A stretch of 64,000 nucleotides of DNA from an uncultured Sulfitobacter sp. (GCF_947499945.1 NZ_CANMQD010000001.1:1054001-1118000); one strand, 5' to 3'. Counted from the first letter of the stretch, positions 18,098 to 29,890 are shown. Notes: a model not told the origin generated them from the sequence alone. A program made the numbers and translations.

Positions 18098-18670
18098 ATG
18101 GTCGTTCTGAACAAAATCTACACACGTACGGGCGACAAAGGCGACACAGCCTTGGGCAATGGCGCCCGCGTTGCCAAACATGATGTGCGCGTTGAGGCCT
18201 ATGGCACCTCGGACGAGCTTAACTGCTTTGTCGGTGTCGCGCGCCTTACGGCCACCGGCGAGACGGACGAAGCACTCTCGCGCATCCAAAACGACCTGTT
18301 TGATCTGGGCGCTGATCTCTGCCGCCCCGACATGGAAAAAGACGCAACCGCTGAATACCCGCCCCTGCGTATGGCCCCCGCCCAAGTGGACCGCCTCGAG
18401 GCCGAGATCGACGTGATGAATGCTAATCTGGAACCCCTGCGCAGCTTTATCCTGCCCGGTGGTACTCCTCTGGCTGCCAACCTGCACGTCTGCCGCACAG
18501 TCGCGCGCCGCGCAGAGCGTTTGGCGACCGAACTGGCGACCCAAGAACCCGTGAACGAAGCCGCTGTGCGATACCTCAACCGTCTCAGTGACTGGTTCTT
18601 TGTCGCGGCACGTGTCGCAAATAATAGCGGTAAGGATGACGTCCTCTGGATACCCGGTGCAAACCGCTGA
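18098..18670 (+). CDS. cob(I)alamin adenosyltransferase, PduO type
   Basis: Transfers adenosyl from ATP to cob(I)alamin, giving the coenzyme for acyl-CoA mutases. 190 residues. ATP-binding N-terminus IYTRTGDKGDTALGNG, then VEAYGTSDELNCFVG, and the family helix VARRAERLATEL near the C-terminus, followed by LSDWFFVAAR. Fits with coenzyme demand from ethylmalonyl- and methylmalonyl-CoA mutases of the pathway suggested by mcd elsewhere in the window. Confidence 0.95.
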   Translation: MVVLNKIYTRTGDKGDTALGNGARVAKHDVRVEAYGTSDELNCFVGVARLTATGETDEALSRIQNDLFDLGADLCRPDMEKDATAEYPPLRMAPAQVDRLEAEIDVMNANLEPLRSFILPGGTPLAANLHVCRTVARRAERLATELATQEPVNEAAVRYLNRLSDWFFVAARVANNSGKDDVLWIPGANR

Positions 18671-18862
18671 TCCAGCGAGTTTACTGAAACACCCGCGTAA
18701 CATTCTTGCGCTAGTTAGCCGTAAAAACATGTAACGTGACGTGCCTCTTGTACCATGCGGCGATTTTGCCCTGTTTTACGCGGGTACGCTTCGTTAGACA
18801 TGTCACAGATTTACTGACTGGCCCACACAGGGTCTGAGTCGCAACTAGGGAGATAATCGCTC

Positions 18863-19621
18863 ATGAAGGTGCTCGTACCTGTAAAACGCGTGATCGACTA
18901 TAACGTAAAAGTGCGCGTAAAAGCGGACGGTTCCGGTGTCGATCTTGCCAACGTCAAAATGTCCATGAATCCGTTTGACGAGATTTCCGTCGAACAGGCG
19001 ATCCGCCTGAAAGAAGCAGGTCAGGCCGACGAAATCGTCGTGGTATCTGTCGGCGTCAAGCAAGCGCAGGAAACACTGCGCACGGCTCTTGCGATGGGCG
19101 CGGACCGCGCGATCCTCGTGATCGCCTCCGAGGATGTGCACCACGACATCGAGCCACTGACTGTTGCGAAAATCCTCAAAGGAATCATCGACGAAGAACA
19201 GCCGGGCCTTGTGCTCTGCGGCAAGCAGGCGATTGATAACGACATGAACGCAACGGGCCAGATGCTCGCAGCGCTCATGGGTTGGTCCCAAGCGACATTC
19301 GCTTCCGAAGTAGCGATTGAAGGCGATAAGGCCGTGGTCACACGCGAAGTTGACGGCGGCCTGCAAACGATCAAAGTCAACATGCCGACAGTGATCACAG
19401 TTGACCTGCGCCTCAACGAGCCGCGCTATGCATCTTTGCCCAACATCATGAAGGCAAAAAAGAAGCCACTGAATGAAAAGACCCCTGCTGATTACGGCGT
19501 CGAGGTTAAAAATCGTCTGGAAATCGTAAAGACAGTTGAGCCTGCCGCACGTGCCGCAGGGATCAAAGTGGGCTCGGTCGACGAGCTGGTAGCGAAACTC
19601 AAAGAAGCGGGGGCCGTATAA
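18863..19621 (+). CDS. etfB: electron transfer flavoprotein beta subunit
   Basis: Accepts electrons from acyl-CoA dehydrogenases with EtfA and passes them to ETF-ubiquinone oxidoreductase. 252 residues. Starts [20 protein letters not shown], with [21 protein letters not shown] and the C-terminal ADYGVEV segment. Overlaps etfA by one base (TAATG), giving strict coupling. Ribosome site GGGAG precedes the ATG. Confidence 0.98.
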   Translation: MKVLVPVKRVIDYNVKVRVKADGSGVDLANVKMSMNPFDEISVEQAIRLKEAGQADEIVVVSVGVKQAQETLRTALAMGADRAILVIASEDVHHDIEPLTVAKILKGIIDEEQPGLVLCGKQAIDNDMNATGQMLAALMGWSQATFASEVAIEGDKAVVTREVDGGLQTIKVNMPTVITVDLRLNEPRYASLPNIMKAKKKPLNEKTPADYGVEVKNRLEIVKTVEPAARAAGIKVGSVDELVAKLKEAGAV

Positions 19622-20547
19622 TGGCTGTTCTACTCCTTGCAGAAGTTAACAATGGCGAGTTGGCCATGGACGCAACGGCAAAAGCCGTCACAGCCGCCGC
19701 TCAACTGGGTGATGTCGTTGTGCTGGCTTGTGGTAGCTCAGCTGCCGCAGCTGGCGATGCTGCTTCCAAAATCACAGGTGTTTCAAAAGTTCTCGTTGCC
19801 GAAGACGAGAGCCTTGGCCACCGTATGGCGGAAACCACCGCAGCGCTCATCGTATCGCTGGCAGGTGACTATGACCATATCGTAGCGCCTTCTACGACAG
19901 ACGCAAAGAACGTGATGGCGCGTGTTGCGGGTCTGCTCGACGTGATGATCATCTCTGACGCCACTGCCGTAATCGACTCCGACACATTTGAGCGTCCGAT
20001 CTATGCCGGCAACGCCATGCAGACAGTCAAATCTTCTGACGCGAAGAAAGTCATTACTTTCCGCACATCGACCTTCGATGCGGCGGCTGAGGGTGGCTCT
20101 GCTTCTGTTGAAACCATTTCTGCCGTAGCCAATCCTGGCCTCTCGGAATGGGTAGAAGACAAAGTCGCGGCAAGCGACCGTCCAGAACTCACCTCCGCTG
20201 GTGTGGTTGTATCAGGTGGTCGCGGTGTCGGTTCAGAAGAGCAGTTCAAACTGATCGAAAACCTCGCGGACAAGCTCGGCGCCGCCGTTGGTGCATCCCG
20301 CGCTGCGGTCGACTCTGGTTATGCACCGAACGACTGGCAGGTTGGACAAACGGGCAAGGTAGTTGCACCTGACCTCTATGTTGCCATCGGTATCTCTGGT
20401 GCGATCCAGCACCTTGCTGGTATGAAAGACAGCAAGATCATCGTTGCGATCAACAAAGACGAAGAAGCGCCTATCTTTCAGGTTGCTGACTTTGGCCTTG
20501 TTGCCGACCTCTTTGAAGCTGTACCCGATCTGATCGAAAAGCTCTAA
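19621..20547 (+). CDS. etfA: electron transfer flavoprotein alpha subunit
   Basis: 308 residues. The N-terminal half is the ETF fold; the C-terminal FAD domain is clear with [61 protein letters not shown] and the end [17 protein letters not shown]. Partner of EtfB. Followed by a strong terminator. Confidence 0.98.
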   Translation: MAVLLLAEVNNGELAMDATAKAVTAAAQLGDVVVLACGSSAAAAGDAASKITGVSKVLVAEDESLGHRMAETTAALIVSLAGDYDHIVAPSTTDAKNVMARVAGLLDVMIISDATAVIDSDTFERPIYAGNAMQTVKSSDAKKVITFRTSTFDAAAEGGSASVETISAVANPGLSEWVEDKVAASDRPELTSAGVVVSGGRGVGSEEQFKLIENLADKLGAAVGASRAAVDSGYAPNDWQVGQTGKVVAPDLYVAIGISGAIQHLAGMKDSKIIVAINKDEEAPIFQVADFGLVADLFEAVPDLIEKL

Positions 20548-20582
20548 TTCAGGCAGGCGCTTTGCGCCGACTGACAGATTTG

Positions 20583-20614
20583 AAAGGCCCGCTGTTAAAA
20601 GCGGGCCTTTTTTT
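20583..20614 (+). terminator. terminator after etfBA
   Basis: AAAGGCCCGC and GCGGGCCTTT make a perfect 10-bp stem around TGTTAAAA, followed by a run of seven T (shared with the stem end). It closes the etfBA unit just before the convergent DUF6473 gene. Confidence 0.9.
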
Positions 20615-20618
20615 AGGA

Positions 20619-21413
20619 CTACATCAAACGATCCAATACCGGGCATAATGCCTGCGCAATTGCAGCGTGGACATGTGGCTGTGGCACAGCTTTTGCCGCT
20701 TCTTCTTCCAAAAGGTTAAACGCCATTCCGATAGGTATCCCCTCCTCCACGCACCGGGTACTGGGGATGTCGACGACTGCACTGGGCAAAGAACCCAAGC
20801 GGTCAATCATGTCATCCACTACCATCACAGGACTGTCGTTTTGCAGGCCAACCCGCAACAAGACTACCTCCCGAGAGAGCTGTGGAAGCAAGCGGCGCAT
20901 GCGGCGGACCCACGTCCGCTGTAACACATGCCGCACTTCGGCAAAGCGCAGCGGGTCCTTTTTTTTCAAATGCTGCAACATATGGTGTGTGAACGAGAAC
21001 TGCGTGAAGTCCACATCGTAATAGAGTTGTCGCAAGTCCGGCATGGGATGCAGGAACCTGTCATTGCGGCGGGGATGCACGCTGTAGAAGCGGTTGCTCA
21101 CGTTCGCCGCCCCCGTGACTTCCATCACTGTCACATGCGCTTGCGCTGCAGCTTCCAGAACACATGCGTCTTTGGCGAACACGTCCAACCCTGCGTTTAC
21201 CTGCCCGAAGTTGACCGAAGTGACACCTGTCAGATGTTCTACTCGCAGCGGAAAGGGTTGCTCGATGAACTTTCCAAACGTCACAGTCCCCCCCAAGAAG
21301 GCCACGTAGGGCGCCTCCAAAACGCGCCGTGGTCCCCGAAATGTAAGTTTTGACGTACCATAACGACATGGCAAATAGTCTAGGGCCCCCGGCCCCAGTA
21401 TATCATAGGTCAT
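20619..21413 (-). CDS. DUF6473 family protein
   Basis: 264 residues. The N-terminus YDILGPGALDYLPCRYGTSKLTFRGP is the signature of the DUF6473 family in Rhodobacteraceae; the rest is a Rossmann-like region (PYVAFLGGTVTFGKFIEQPFP, then NFGQVNAGLDVF). Function unknown; a carbohydrate or sulfate-linked role is sometimes proposed but nothing here shows it. The ATG at 21413 is preferred to a GTG at 21422 because AAGGG sits 8 bases before it. Confidence 0.8.
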   Translation of the reverse strand: MTYDILGPGALDYLPCRYGTSKLTFRGPRRVLEAPYVAFLGGTVTFGKFIEQPFPLRVEHLTGVTSVNFGQVNAGLDVFAKDACVLEAAAQAHVTVMEVTGAANVSNRFYSVHPRRNDRFLHPMPDLRQLYYDVDFTQFSFTHHMLQHLKKKDPLRFAEVRHVLQRTWVRRMRRLLPQLSREVVLLRVGLQNDSPVMVVDDMIDRLGSLPSAVVDIPSTRCVEEGIPIGMAFNLLEEEAAKAVPQPHVHAAIAQALCPVLDRLM

Positions 21414-21572
21414 AATGCCCACCCTTTTTTCTCACCCACAGCGACTATGAATGGGCTGATCTTACGATTCGTTTAAAGATTGGATTTGCCTCAGGTTTTA
21501 GGCAGCAACGGCTCTTGCGACGGGACAAGACTCCGCCGTAAGCTGCCCACAACACATACAAAGGAATACACC

Positions 21573-22448
21573 ATGCAGATCCAGACAATTGGCATCGTTG
21601 GCGCAGGACAAATGGGCAATGGCATCGCCCACGTCATGTCATTGGCTGGATACGACGTGATGCTCAACGATATAACCGAAGACGCGCTGAACAGTGCTAT
21701 GGAAATACTGCACGGCAACATGAGCCGTCAGGTAGGGCGCGGCAAGATCGCGGAGGCTGATATGGAAGCGGCACTCGCACGGATCAAAACCACAACAGCC
21801 CTCAAGGATTTGGGCCCATCCGATCTGATCATCGAGGCCGCGACCGAGCGAGAAACAGTCAAGCAGGCGATATTCGAGGATTTGTTGCCGCACCTCAAGC
21901 CTACAACGATCCTGACGTCCAACACCTCCTCCATTTCCATCACCCGTCTGGCAAGCCGCACAGACCGCCCCGAAAAGTTCATGGGCTTTCACTTCATGAA
22001 CCCAGTTCCGGTGATGCAACTGGTTGAGTTGATTCGCGGTATCGCCACCGACGAAGAGACATTCGCCGCCTGCAAAGAGGTCGTTGACCGCCTCGACAAA
22101 ACTGCCGCCTCGGCCGAGGATTTTCCCGCCTTTATCGTTAACCGCATCCTGATGCCGATGATCAACGAAGCCGTCTACACTCTGTATGAAGGCGTGGGGA
22201 ACGTGCAATCCATCGACAGCTCACTTAAGCTGGGCGCGAACCACCCCATGGGGCCGCTAGAACTGGCTGATTTTATCGGACTGGATACATGTCTGGCCAT
22301 TATGAACGTACTGCACGACGGGCTGGCAGATACAAAATACCGTCCTTGTCCCTTGCTTACAAAATACGTTGAGGCGGGGTGGTTGGGCCGCAAGTCACAG
22401 CGCGGCTTTTATGACTACCGTGGCGACGTACCCGTTCCCACACGCTAG
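21573..22448 (+). CDS. hbdA: 3-hydroxybutyryl-CoA dehydrogenase
   Basis: 291 residues. NAD-binding GIVGAGQMGNGIAHVMSLAGYDV at the N-terminus, LIIEAATERETVKQAIF, the catalytic histidine in FMGFHFMNPVPVMQLVE and the C-terminal domain with GANHPMGPLELADFIGLD. Acts in acetoacetyl-CoA/butyrate or PHB-linked metabolism. The start is supported by AAGGAA before the ATG. It often lies next to etfBA in this group, here separated by the DUF6473 gene on the other strand. Confidence 0.95.
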   Translation: MQIQTIGIVGAGQMGNGIAHVMSLAGYDVMLNDITEDALNSAMEILHGNMSRQVGRGKIAEADMEAALARIKTTTALKDLGPSDLIIEAATERETVKQAIFEDLLPHLKPTTILTSNTSSISITRLASRTDRPEKFMGFHFMNPVPVMQLVELIRGIATDEETFAACKEVVDRLDKTAASAEDFPAFIVNRILMPMINEAVYTLYEGVGNVQSIDSSLKLGANHPMGPLELADFIGLDTCLAIMNVLHDGLADTKYRPCPLLTKYVEAGWLGRKSQRGFYDYRGDVPVPTR

Positions 22449-22451
22449 AGC

Positions 22452-23342
22452 CTAGTCGCCCAACGCAAGCGTCTGCTCCCGCAGCCACTCCATAAATCTG
22501 CGCGGGTCGTCTGCGCGGGCATCAATCTCAGACTGCGCAATAGGCTCGCCCACAATGGGTGCTTGCGGCTTGTTACAGCTGTGCACAATCTCATGCAGCA
22601 GCAAACCCTGCCGCAGCATCGGCGACAGCTTATTTGCAATCTGATAGGCGCGGCTGTTTTGTCCCGGGAATTTCATCGGCACCACACGCGCACCAGAGCG
22701 GCGGATCATCTTGGCGGTAAATACGTTCCATTCCGCCTCAATCGCAGGGCCCCACCATGTCTCAGATGCAGCAACCACACCAGACGGGAACAGCGCAACA
22801 ACGCCACCCTCCTTTAGATGCTTCATCGCATCTGCCCGCATCTGCACGCCTTTGCGCTGTGCGTCAGGGTCATGCGGAAACGGCACAGGGATCATATAAC
22901 TGCCCGCAACTTCATCAATCGAGGTGAGCAGCGAGCGTGTGAGAATGCGATAATCAGGGCGCACACGACCGATAAGGTCCGCAAAAATCATGCCGTCAAC
23001 CATTCCATGCGGATGGTTCGCGACCACAATCACAGGCCCCTCTTTGGGGATAAGGTCAAGTTGGGCTTGCGGTGTTCTGAGCTCGATACCCATCGTATCC
23101 AAAGCAGCACGCCAAAATTGCTGGCCGCTCGGTGCGCCTCGCTTCTCGAACTTTCGGATCATCTGCAAAATGCGCAACTTTCCAGTGAACAGCTCCATCA
23201 CCGAAATCATCCGCGATTTCCATGGATCATCAAACGTCGACGCATATGACAGGCTGCGCCTGTCGTATTTTGCAAAATTCACCTGCCCGCGCTCTACTTC
23301 GGCGGTATCGTGAGCACCAATAGATTGGGTTTTCTCTGCCAC
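22452..23342 (-). CDS. 1-acyl-glycerol-3-phosphate acyltransferase-like (PlsC family) protein
   Basis: 296 residues. The acyltransferase motif appears as NHPHGMVDG (HX4D type), then motif III as FPSGVVAASETWWGP. The N-terminal 85 residues precede the catalytic domain, longer than minimal PlsC. Likely a membrane-associated lysophospholipid or lyso-ornithine lipid acyltransferase; which acceptor is unknown. Downstream of HPr on the same strand after 39 bases, convergent with hbdA (3-base gap). Confidence 0.88.
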   Translation of the reverse strand: MAEKTQSIGAHDTAEVERGQVNFAKYDRRSLSYASTFDDPWKSRMISVMELFTGKLRILQMIRKFEKRGAPSGQQFWRAALDTMGIELRTPQAQLDLIPKEGPVIVVANHPHGMVDGMIFADLIGRVRPDYRILTRSLLTSIDEVAGSYMIPVPFPHDPDAQRKGVQMRADAMKHLKEGGVVALFPSGVVAASETWWGPAIEAEWNVFTAKMIRRSGARVVPMKFPGQNSRAYQIANKLSPMLRQGLLLHEIVHSCNKPQAPIVGEPIAQSEIDARADDPRRFMEWLREQTLALGD

Positions 23343-23381
23343 GTGGACAACCTCACTGAAACTTCTTAGCTGCGGAGTAAG

Positions 23382-23651
23382 CTACATACCCTCGCCAAAT
23401 TTATCGGCGACCAAGGCGGTCAGAGCACTGGCAAGTGCATCCGCGTCAGGGCCGGACGTTTCAACGTCAATAAAGCTTCCCTTAGCTGCTGCCAACATCA
23501 AAAGCCCCATGATGCTGTCTCCCGAGGCATTCATACCGTCTTTGCTTACTTCGGCACTGGCATCGAACCCCTCGACAACTTCGACCAGCTTGGCAGAGGC
23601 GCGTGCATGCAGGCCCTTCTCGTTCACGATCTCAAGAGTAATATTGGTCAT
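23382..23651 (-). CDS. HPr-family phosphocarrier protein of the regulatory PTS
   Basis: 89 residues. Phosphorylatable histidine in KGLHARASAKL (His15 type) and a regulatory serine in GDSIMGLLMLAA (Ser46 type), which fits the HprK encoded upstream. Part of an incomplete PTS used for signalling: EIIA and HprK are in the same operon and enzyme I is not in this window. Confidence 0.95.
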   Translation of the reverse strand: MTNITLEIVNEKGLHARASAKLVEVVEGFDASAEVSKDGMNASGDSIMGLLMLAAAKGSFIDVETSGPDADALASALTALVADKFGEGM

Positions 23652-23663
23652 GGGTTGGCCTTG

Positions 23664-24056
23664 TTATTCAGTGCTGATGTTTTGGGCATCAATGTATTTC
23701 TTACCAGCCTCAAGGGCGGCGCGAACTGCATCAGGGACGGACTTGTGACGGCTTTTGGCCAATTTGATCAACATTGGAAGGTTTGCCCCATAGACGATGC
23801 GCCTGCCTGCAGGCTGACATGCCATCATGCTCAAATTGGAAGGCGACCCTCCAAAAAGGTCCGTCACGACGATAACACCCTGCCCCGTATCTACCGCATC
23901 AGCAGCTTGGCAGATTTCGGCCTGCTTGGCTTTCCGATCATGATCAGGACGAATTTCAATAGCCATTACACCACTTTGCGATCCGACAACATGCTCGATC
24001 GCAGCGAGGTATTCGCCCGCCAATCCACCATGTGCTACGATCACAATACCAATCAC
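23664..24056 (-). CDS. PTS mannose-type EIIA protein
   Basis: 130 residues. Phosphorylation site His in IVAHGGLAGEYL near residue 9, and the downstream VTDLFGGSPSNL motif typical of mannose-family EIIA. Without IIB/IIC partners it most likely serves regulation, being dephosphorylated or phosphorylated according to nitrogen/carbon state. Its start overlaps the stop of rapZ by four bases. Confidence 0.94.
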   Translation of the reverse strand: MIGIVIVAHGGLAGEYLAAIEHVVGSQSGVMAIEIRPDHDRKAKQAEICQAADAVDTGQGVIVVTDLFGGSPSNLSMMACQPAGRRIVYGANLPMLIKLAKSRHKSVPDAVRAALEAGKKYIDAQNISTE

Positions 24057-24949
24057 TTATTCTGCGTCCCTATGGGTTGCCGCGCGTTGAGCTCTCTGTG
24101 CCTAATTGACACTTGCCAGCCCTTTTCCGCAAGCTGCAAAGCATGACTTTCTGCCAGTGTAACTGAGCGGTGTTGCCCCCCCGTACACCCGAACGCGATG
24201 GAAAAGTGGCTCTTGCCTTCTTCCCGACAGGCAGGAAGGATCAACTCACTTAACCCTAAAACCCTCTGGGCAAATTCCCCATATCGTGGATCGGTGGCAA
24301 CATATGCAGCAACTCGGGGATCCGTACCATTCAGTTCCTTCAACGGCGGTTCCCAATAAGGATTTTTAAGGAAGCGGCAGTCATAAACCATATCTACTGA
24401 CCGTGGCAAACCGCGTTTATAAGAGAACGATTGCACAGTTACAGCCAAGTGACGTTTACCTCCGGGAGCGAACCAGTGCTCTACCTCGGCGCGTAATTCA
24501 TGCACATTAAGATCACTTGTATCGATCAGAACATCCGCGCGTGCCCGCAGGGGGGCAAGCAGGTCTTGCTCAGCTTGAATACCTTCTGCAGGACGATCTT
24601 CGGGCGCCATGGGGTGGCGGCGGCGCGTCTCCGAGAAACGGCGCAGCAGGACATCGGTACTGCAATCAACAAAAAGAAGTTCCGCCACGACACCAGGCCG
24701 AGTGGCCAAGCGCCCCAACAGATCGATCACGGTATTGGTCGAGAAATCGCGATTGCGGGCATCAATACCAAGCGCCAGCGGCCGCGTTTGCTCGGGCTCC
24801 TCAAAAAGCAACGGCAACAGGCGCATAGGCAAATTGTCGATGACTTCAAAACCCGCGTCCTCCATCACATTCAACGCAGAAGAACGTCCTGCCCCCGAAG
24901 GACCAGTAACAAAAACGATACGACGAAGCGGCAGGGCAGGAGTGCTCAT
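24053..24949 (-). CDS. rapZ: RNase adapter / nucleotide-binding protein RapZ
   Basis: 298 residues. Walker A GPSGAGRSS near residue 15, Walker B-like LFVDCSTDVLLRRFSETRRRHP, and the C-terminal domain with DPRYGEFAQRV and FSIAFGCTGGQHRSV. In enterobacteria RapZ controls amino-sugar synthesis by guiding RNase E; in alphaproteobacteria its targets are less defined. Sits between hprK and EIIA with four-base overlaps on both sides, so it is co-translated with the PTS genes. Confidence 0.96.
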   Translation of the reverse strand: MSTPALPLRRIVFVTGPSGAGRSSALNVMEDAGFEVIDNLPMRLLPLLFEEPEQTRPLALGIDARNRDFSTNTVIDLLGRLATRPGVVAELLFVDCSTDVLLRRFSETRRRHPMAPEDRPAEGIQAEQDLLAPLRARADVLIDTSDLNVHELRAEVEHWFAPGGKRHLAVTVQSFSYKRGLPRSVDMVYDCRFLKNPYWEPPLKELNGTDPRVAAYVATDPRYGEFAQRVLGLSELILPACREEGKSHFSIAFGCTGGQHRSVTLAESHALQLAEKGWQVSIRHRELNARQPIGTQNK

Positions 24950-25377
24950 GAAGTCTCTTTTCGGATAGCCGCAACATAAGCATGAACTGCTGCAGGAAAA
25001 TAGGGTGCGTCAACTTTGTGCAGACAGGGTAGCACTAAGTCCAGCACCGTAATGCTATGACGCTGTGGCAACCGCTCAATCTCAAGCATCGCCATATTAA
25101 CTACGACAGCAACTTTTATACGATGCAGATGACCTACTGATAAAATGCCAACGCCCCGCGCTTCGATCATTCCCGCAATCGTCTTCGGCGGCGCAGCGAT
25201 CAGCGAATTGCCGTCACGGTGCAAAATCGTTCGATCATCTGCAACCAAAATCCCACCAAACGCCAAAAGCTGAAGCGCCAGCGCAGATTTCCCACTCCCC
25301 GAAGGGCCCGTGATCAAGATGCCAGCATCACCCACGGCCACACAGGTCGCATGCAAGGTCACGTTGCCATCACTCAT
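24946..25377 (-). CDS. hprK: HPr kinase/phosphorylase, short alphaproteobacterial form
   Basis: 143 residues, about half the Firmicute protein: only the catalytic domain remains. Walker A GPSGSGKSALAL, then GGILVADDRTIL and the signature MIEARGVGIL. Phosphorylates HPr on the serine. It follows the sensor kinase gene after 3 bases in the same operon, linking the ChvG-ChvI system to the PTS. Confidence 0.95.
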   Translation of the reverse strand: MSDGNVTLHATCVAVGDAGILITGPSGSGKSALALQLLAFGGILVADDRTILHRDGNSLIAAPPKTIAGMIEARGVGILSVGHLHRIKVAVVVNMAMLEIERLPQRHSITVLDLVLPCLHKVDAPYFPAAVHAYVAAIRKETS

Positions 25378-25380
25378 GAT

Positions 25381-27099
25381 TTAGATCGGGAGACCCACTA
25401 CAAAACGTGCACCTAGGGGGTCAGAGGTGATATCTGCTTCGGTTGGGCGAATGTTCTCGGCCCAGATAACGCCACCGTGCGCCTCTACAATCTGCTTGGA
25501 GATAGCAAGACCGAGGCCGGAATTGTTGCCAAAGTGCTCGTCAGGGCGTTGAGAATAGAACCGTTTGAAAATCTTTGACAGTGCCTGATCAGGAATACCG
25601 GGGCCAGTATCCTCTATAACAATCAGTACACGGTTTTCACGCTTGCGTGCCCAAACGCGGATTGCGTCTCCGTCTTCACAAAACGAAATTGCGTTGGTGA
25701 TCAGGTTCACAAATACCTGCGCCAGACGCGCTTCGAGACCCTGGACCGTAATCGGCCCTTCAGGCAGGTCCACGATAAAGTCGATGCCCTTGCTCTTGGC
25801 ATCCTCGCCCAAGTACTGCCCCAGATTGCCGAGCATGTTCATCAGGTTGAACGGCTCTTCCTCTTCCTTCACCAGCTCACTATCGAGCCTTGAGGCGTTG
25901 GAAATATCACTGACCAGACGGTCCAGACGGCGCACGTCATGGTCGATCACATCCAGAAGTTTGTCGCGCTGATCCTCTCGCTTGATCATCCGCAGGGTGC
26001 CTACAGCAGAGCGCAGCGATGCAAGCGGGTTCTTGATTTCATGGGCCACATCCGCAGCAAACTGCTCGTTCCCTTCGATCCGGTTATAAAGCGCAGATAC
26101 CATACCCCGCAGCGCACCAGACAATCGCCCGATCTCGTCAGGGCGGGCGGTCAAATCAGGAATACGAATGCGACCCGGATTCATTTTACGCGCATCCTTG
26201 TCTCGGCCCAGCTCGGCCGCGGCGGCCAGATCGGCCAGCGGATTGGCGATGGTAGAGGCCAAAACAAGGCTGAGACCGATAGAAACAAGCGTCGCAATGA
26301 TAAACATCTGCAACACACGCTCACGCTCACCGCGCACAAGGCGGTCTATCTCGCCGCTGGCACTCGCAATCGCAACAACGCCCACGGCGGTTCCCCCTTG
26401 CTCAATCGGGGTCGCAACGGCCAATAGGGTCGAACCCTTTTCGTCGCGGTCTTCCTTGATCTGCGCACCATTTCTCAGGGTATCGGCGATGACCGGCTTC
26501 AGCCGATCTTCCATCGACATCATCTCGCTGTTTGGCTGAAAGGGCGAAGACACCGCAGTCCAGAGCCAGTTCAGCCCATCCGTAAGGATTGTCTTATGTT
26601 CTGTTCCATCTGCGCGGCCTGCAACCATGGCATCACGGTTACCTTCAAACTGCGAGATCAGAATGCCGTCGGTGTCAAAAACAAACACCTGAATGCCACT
26701 CCGCAGGTCCAAACCTGACAAAGTTTTTTGGACATCGACGCCTTCGCCCACCGACAGATCAACAATTTGACCATCGGGCAATTGCGCCTCGACTACGTCC
26801 GCGATCAGTTCTGCCTCCGAGACGAGCGATGCCGCACGCTGTACGGCAAGGCTCTCACGCGACGAGTTTAGATAGAGGATACCAGCGACCAGCACATTCA
26901 AAGCAATAAGGTTGAACGTGATGATTTTGCGCGTAAGCGGCGACGCACGCAACGAGAACAGGCCACGCCGCTCACGGCGCGCCCTGATTTCATTGGGTGC
27001 AGCACTGTCCGGTGTGACCCAATCGTCACCCAGAACAACATCACCATCGCTTTTTGCGGGGGTCAGGTCGCGCACAAAGTTCCTCTCAACAATCGCCAT
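25381..27099 (-). CDS. chvG: sensor histidine kinase ChvG-type
   Basis: 572 residues. A membrane span near residue 55-75 (ITFNLIALNVLVAGILYLN), a periplasmic sensor region of about 190 residues, a second span (MFIIATLVSIGLSLVLASTI), HAMP, phospho-acceptor histidine in FAADVAHEIKNPLASLRSAV and an ATPase domain with EDTGPGIPDQALSKIFKRFY. Partner of ChvI, encoded 9 bases upstream. In rhizobia ChvG senses acid or envelope stress and controls exopolysaccharide and central metabolism. Confidence 0.95.
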   Translation of the reverse strand: MAIVERNFVRDLTPAKSDGDVVLGDDWVTPDSAAPNEIRARRERRGLFSLRASPLTRKIITFNLIALNVLVAGILYLNSSRESLAVQRAASLVSEAELIADVVEAQLPDGQIVDLSVGEGVDVQKTLSGLDLRSGIQVFVFDTDGILISQFEGNRDAMVAGRADGTEHKTILTDGLNWLWTAVSSPFQPNSEMMSMEDRLKPVIADTLRNGAQIKEDRDEKGSTLLAVATPIEQGGTAVGVVAIASASGEIDRLVRGERERVLQMFIIATLVSIGLSLVLASTIANPLADLAAAAELGRDKDARKMNPGRIRIPDLTARPDEIGRLSGALRGMVSALYNRIEGNEQFAADVAHEIKNPLASLRSAVGTLRMIKREDQRDKLLDVIDHDVRRLDRLVSDISNASRLDSELVKEEEEPFNLMNMLGNLGQYLGEDAKSKGIDFIVDLPEGPITVQGLEARLAQVFVNLITNAISFCEDGDAIRVWARKRENRVLIVIEDTGPGIPDQALSKIFKRFYSQRPDEHFGNNSGLGLAISKQIVEAHGGVIWAENIRPTEADITSDPLGARFVVGLPI

Positions 27100-27108
27100 T
27101 CTGACAGA

Positions 27109-27810
27109 TTACTCTTCGTTATACCTGTAACCGATACCGTAGAGTGTCTCAATCGCGGAGAATTCATCGTCCGCTGTGCGCATTTTTTTGCGCAGACGCT
27201 TGATGTGGCTGTCGATGGTGCGATCGTCGACGTATACCTGATCGTCATAGGCAACATCCATCAGCTGATCGCGGGATTTCACGAACCCGGGGCGCTGTGC
27301 GAGGGCTTGCAGCAACAAGAACTCGGTTACTGTCAGGGAAACGTCATTGCCTTTCCAGCTCACGGCGTGGCGCAGCGGATCCATCCGCAAATCACCGCGC
27401 TCGATTACTTTGGTTTCTTCGGTATCGCCCACTTCGTCTGTGGCGACTGCATCCTGACGGCGCAGCAATGCGCGGATACGCTCGACCAGAAGCCGTTGGG
27501 AAAACGGCTTTTTCACGTAGTCGTCGGCGCCCATTCGCAGGCCCAGCACTTCGTCGATCTCGTCGTCCTTGGACGTAAGAAAGATCACGGGCATCGCCGT
27601 TTTCTGGCGCAGACGCTGGAGTAGGTCCATCCCGTCCATACGCGGCATCTTGATATCAAGAACCGCCATGTCCGGCATCCGCTTGTTAAAAGCGTCCAGT
27701 GCGGCCTGACCGTCGTTATATGTTTCCACCTCGAAACCCTCGGCTTCAAGAGTCATAGAGACGGACGTCAGGATATTCCTGTCGTCGTCCACCAATGCAA
27801 TTTTTGACAC
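27109..27810 (-). CDS. chvI: response regulator ChvI-type
   Basis: 233 residues starting at GTG ([16 protein letters not shown]) with AAGGA eight bases upstream. Receiver domain with phospho-acceptor Asp in [15 protein letters not shown] and Lys in [11 protein letters not shown]; OmpR-type winged helix with [20 protein letters not shown] and [11 protein letters not shown]. Divergent from pckA, the known alphaproteobacterial arrangement, so pckA is a likely target. Confidence 0.96.
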   Translation of the reverse strand: MSKIALVDDDRNILTSVSMTLEAEGFEVETYNDGQAALDAFNKRMPDMAVLDIKMPRMDGMDLLQRLRQKTAMPVIFLTSKDDEIDEVLGLRMGADDYVKKPFSQRLLVERIRALLRRQDAVATDEVGDTEETKVIERGDLRMDPLRHAVSWKGNDVSLTVTEFLLLQALAQRPGFVKSRDQLMDVAYDDQVYVDDRTIDSHIKRLRKKMRTADDEFSAIETLYGIGYRYNEE

Positions 27811-28211
27811 TGCCTGTTTCCTTATGCTGCTCAATGTATTTTTATTTTTTCTAACACTGATCACTCCTTTTGCTGTCGAATCAATACCTAAGTGCGAATC
27901 AGACGATCCTGTGGCCTTATTTCAGCCAAAATTTGTTTCGGAATGGCTAAATTGCCTCACATTTGGCGATATGACCCAATTTTTACGGCTATTCATGTCC
28001 GCTCCAAAGGCTCTCAAAAAGGACGGTGGAGTGCCTTTCAAGCGACGGATGGCCCAATTCACAATGTGGTGGCGCTAACTATGCAAACGCGCCTGTTCAA
28101 TTAGCAAATCATCATGCTATGAGGCCATCATTCCACTTATGCCCGCGCGCTTTTGGTACCGGGCATCCCCCAATACGCTGTGCCATATGCGCAGTTCCAA
28201 AGGAGAAATAC
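27811..28211. other. 401-bp divergent region between chvI and pckA
   Basis: Contains the promoters of chvI (left) and pckA (right). AT-rich near chvI (TATTTTTATTTTTTCTAACA) and GC-richer near pckA. A short open frame at 27824-28078 is not supported by ribosome site or family. No clear hairpin or known riboswitch was seen. Operator sites for ChvI are expected here but no convincing repeat could be marked by eye. Confidence 0.5.
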
Positions 28212-29810
<1,599 letters not shown>

Positions 29811-29834
29811 GTGCGCTGGTATTGAAATAAGAAA

Positions 29835-29862
29835 GGGCCGCTGCACTCATGTGCAGCGGCCC
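29835..29862. terminator. strong hairpin terminator between convergent pckA and acyltransferase genes
   Basis: GGGCCGCTGCAC and GTGCAGCGGCCC form a perfect 12-bp stem with a TCAT loop. The T-rich tail is on the minus-strand side (TTTCTTATTTC), so it most clearly ends the minus-strand gene, but the stem may serve both directions. Confidence 0.85.
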
Positions 29863-29890
29863 TCGCTATTGTGTAACTCTTAAAAGCCTT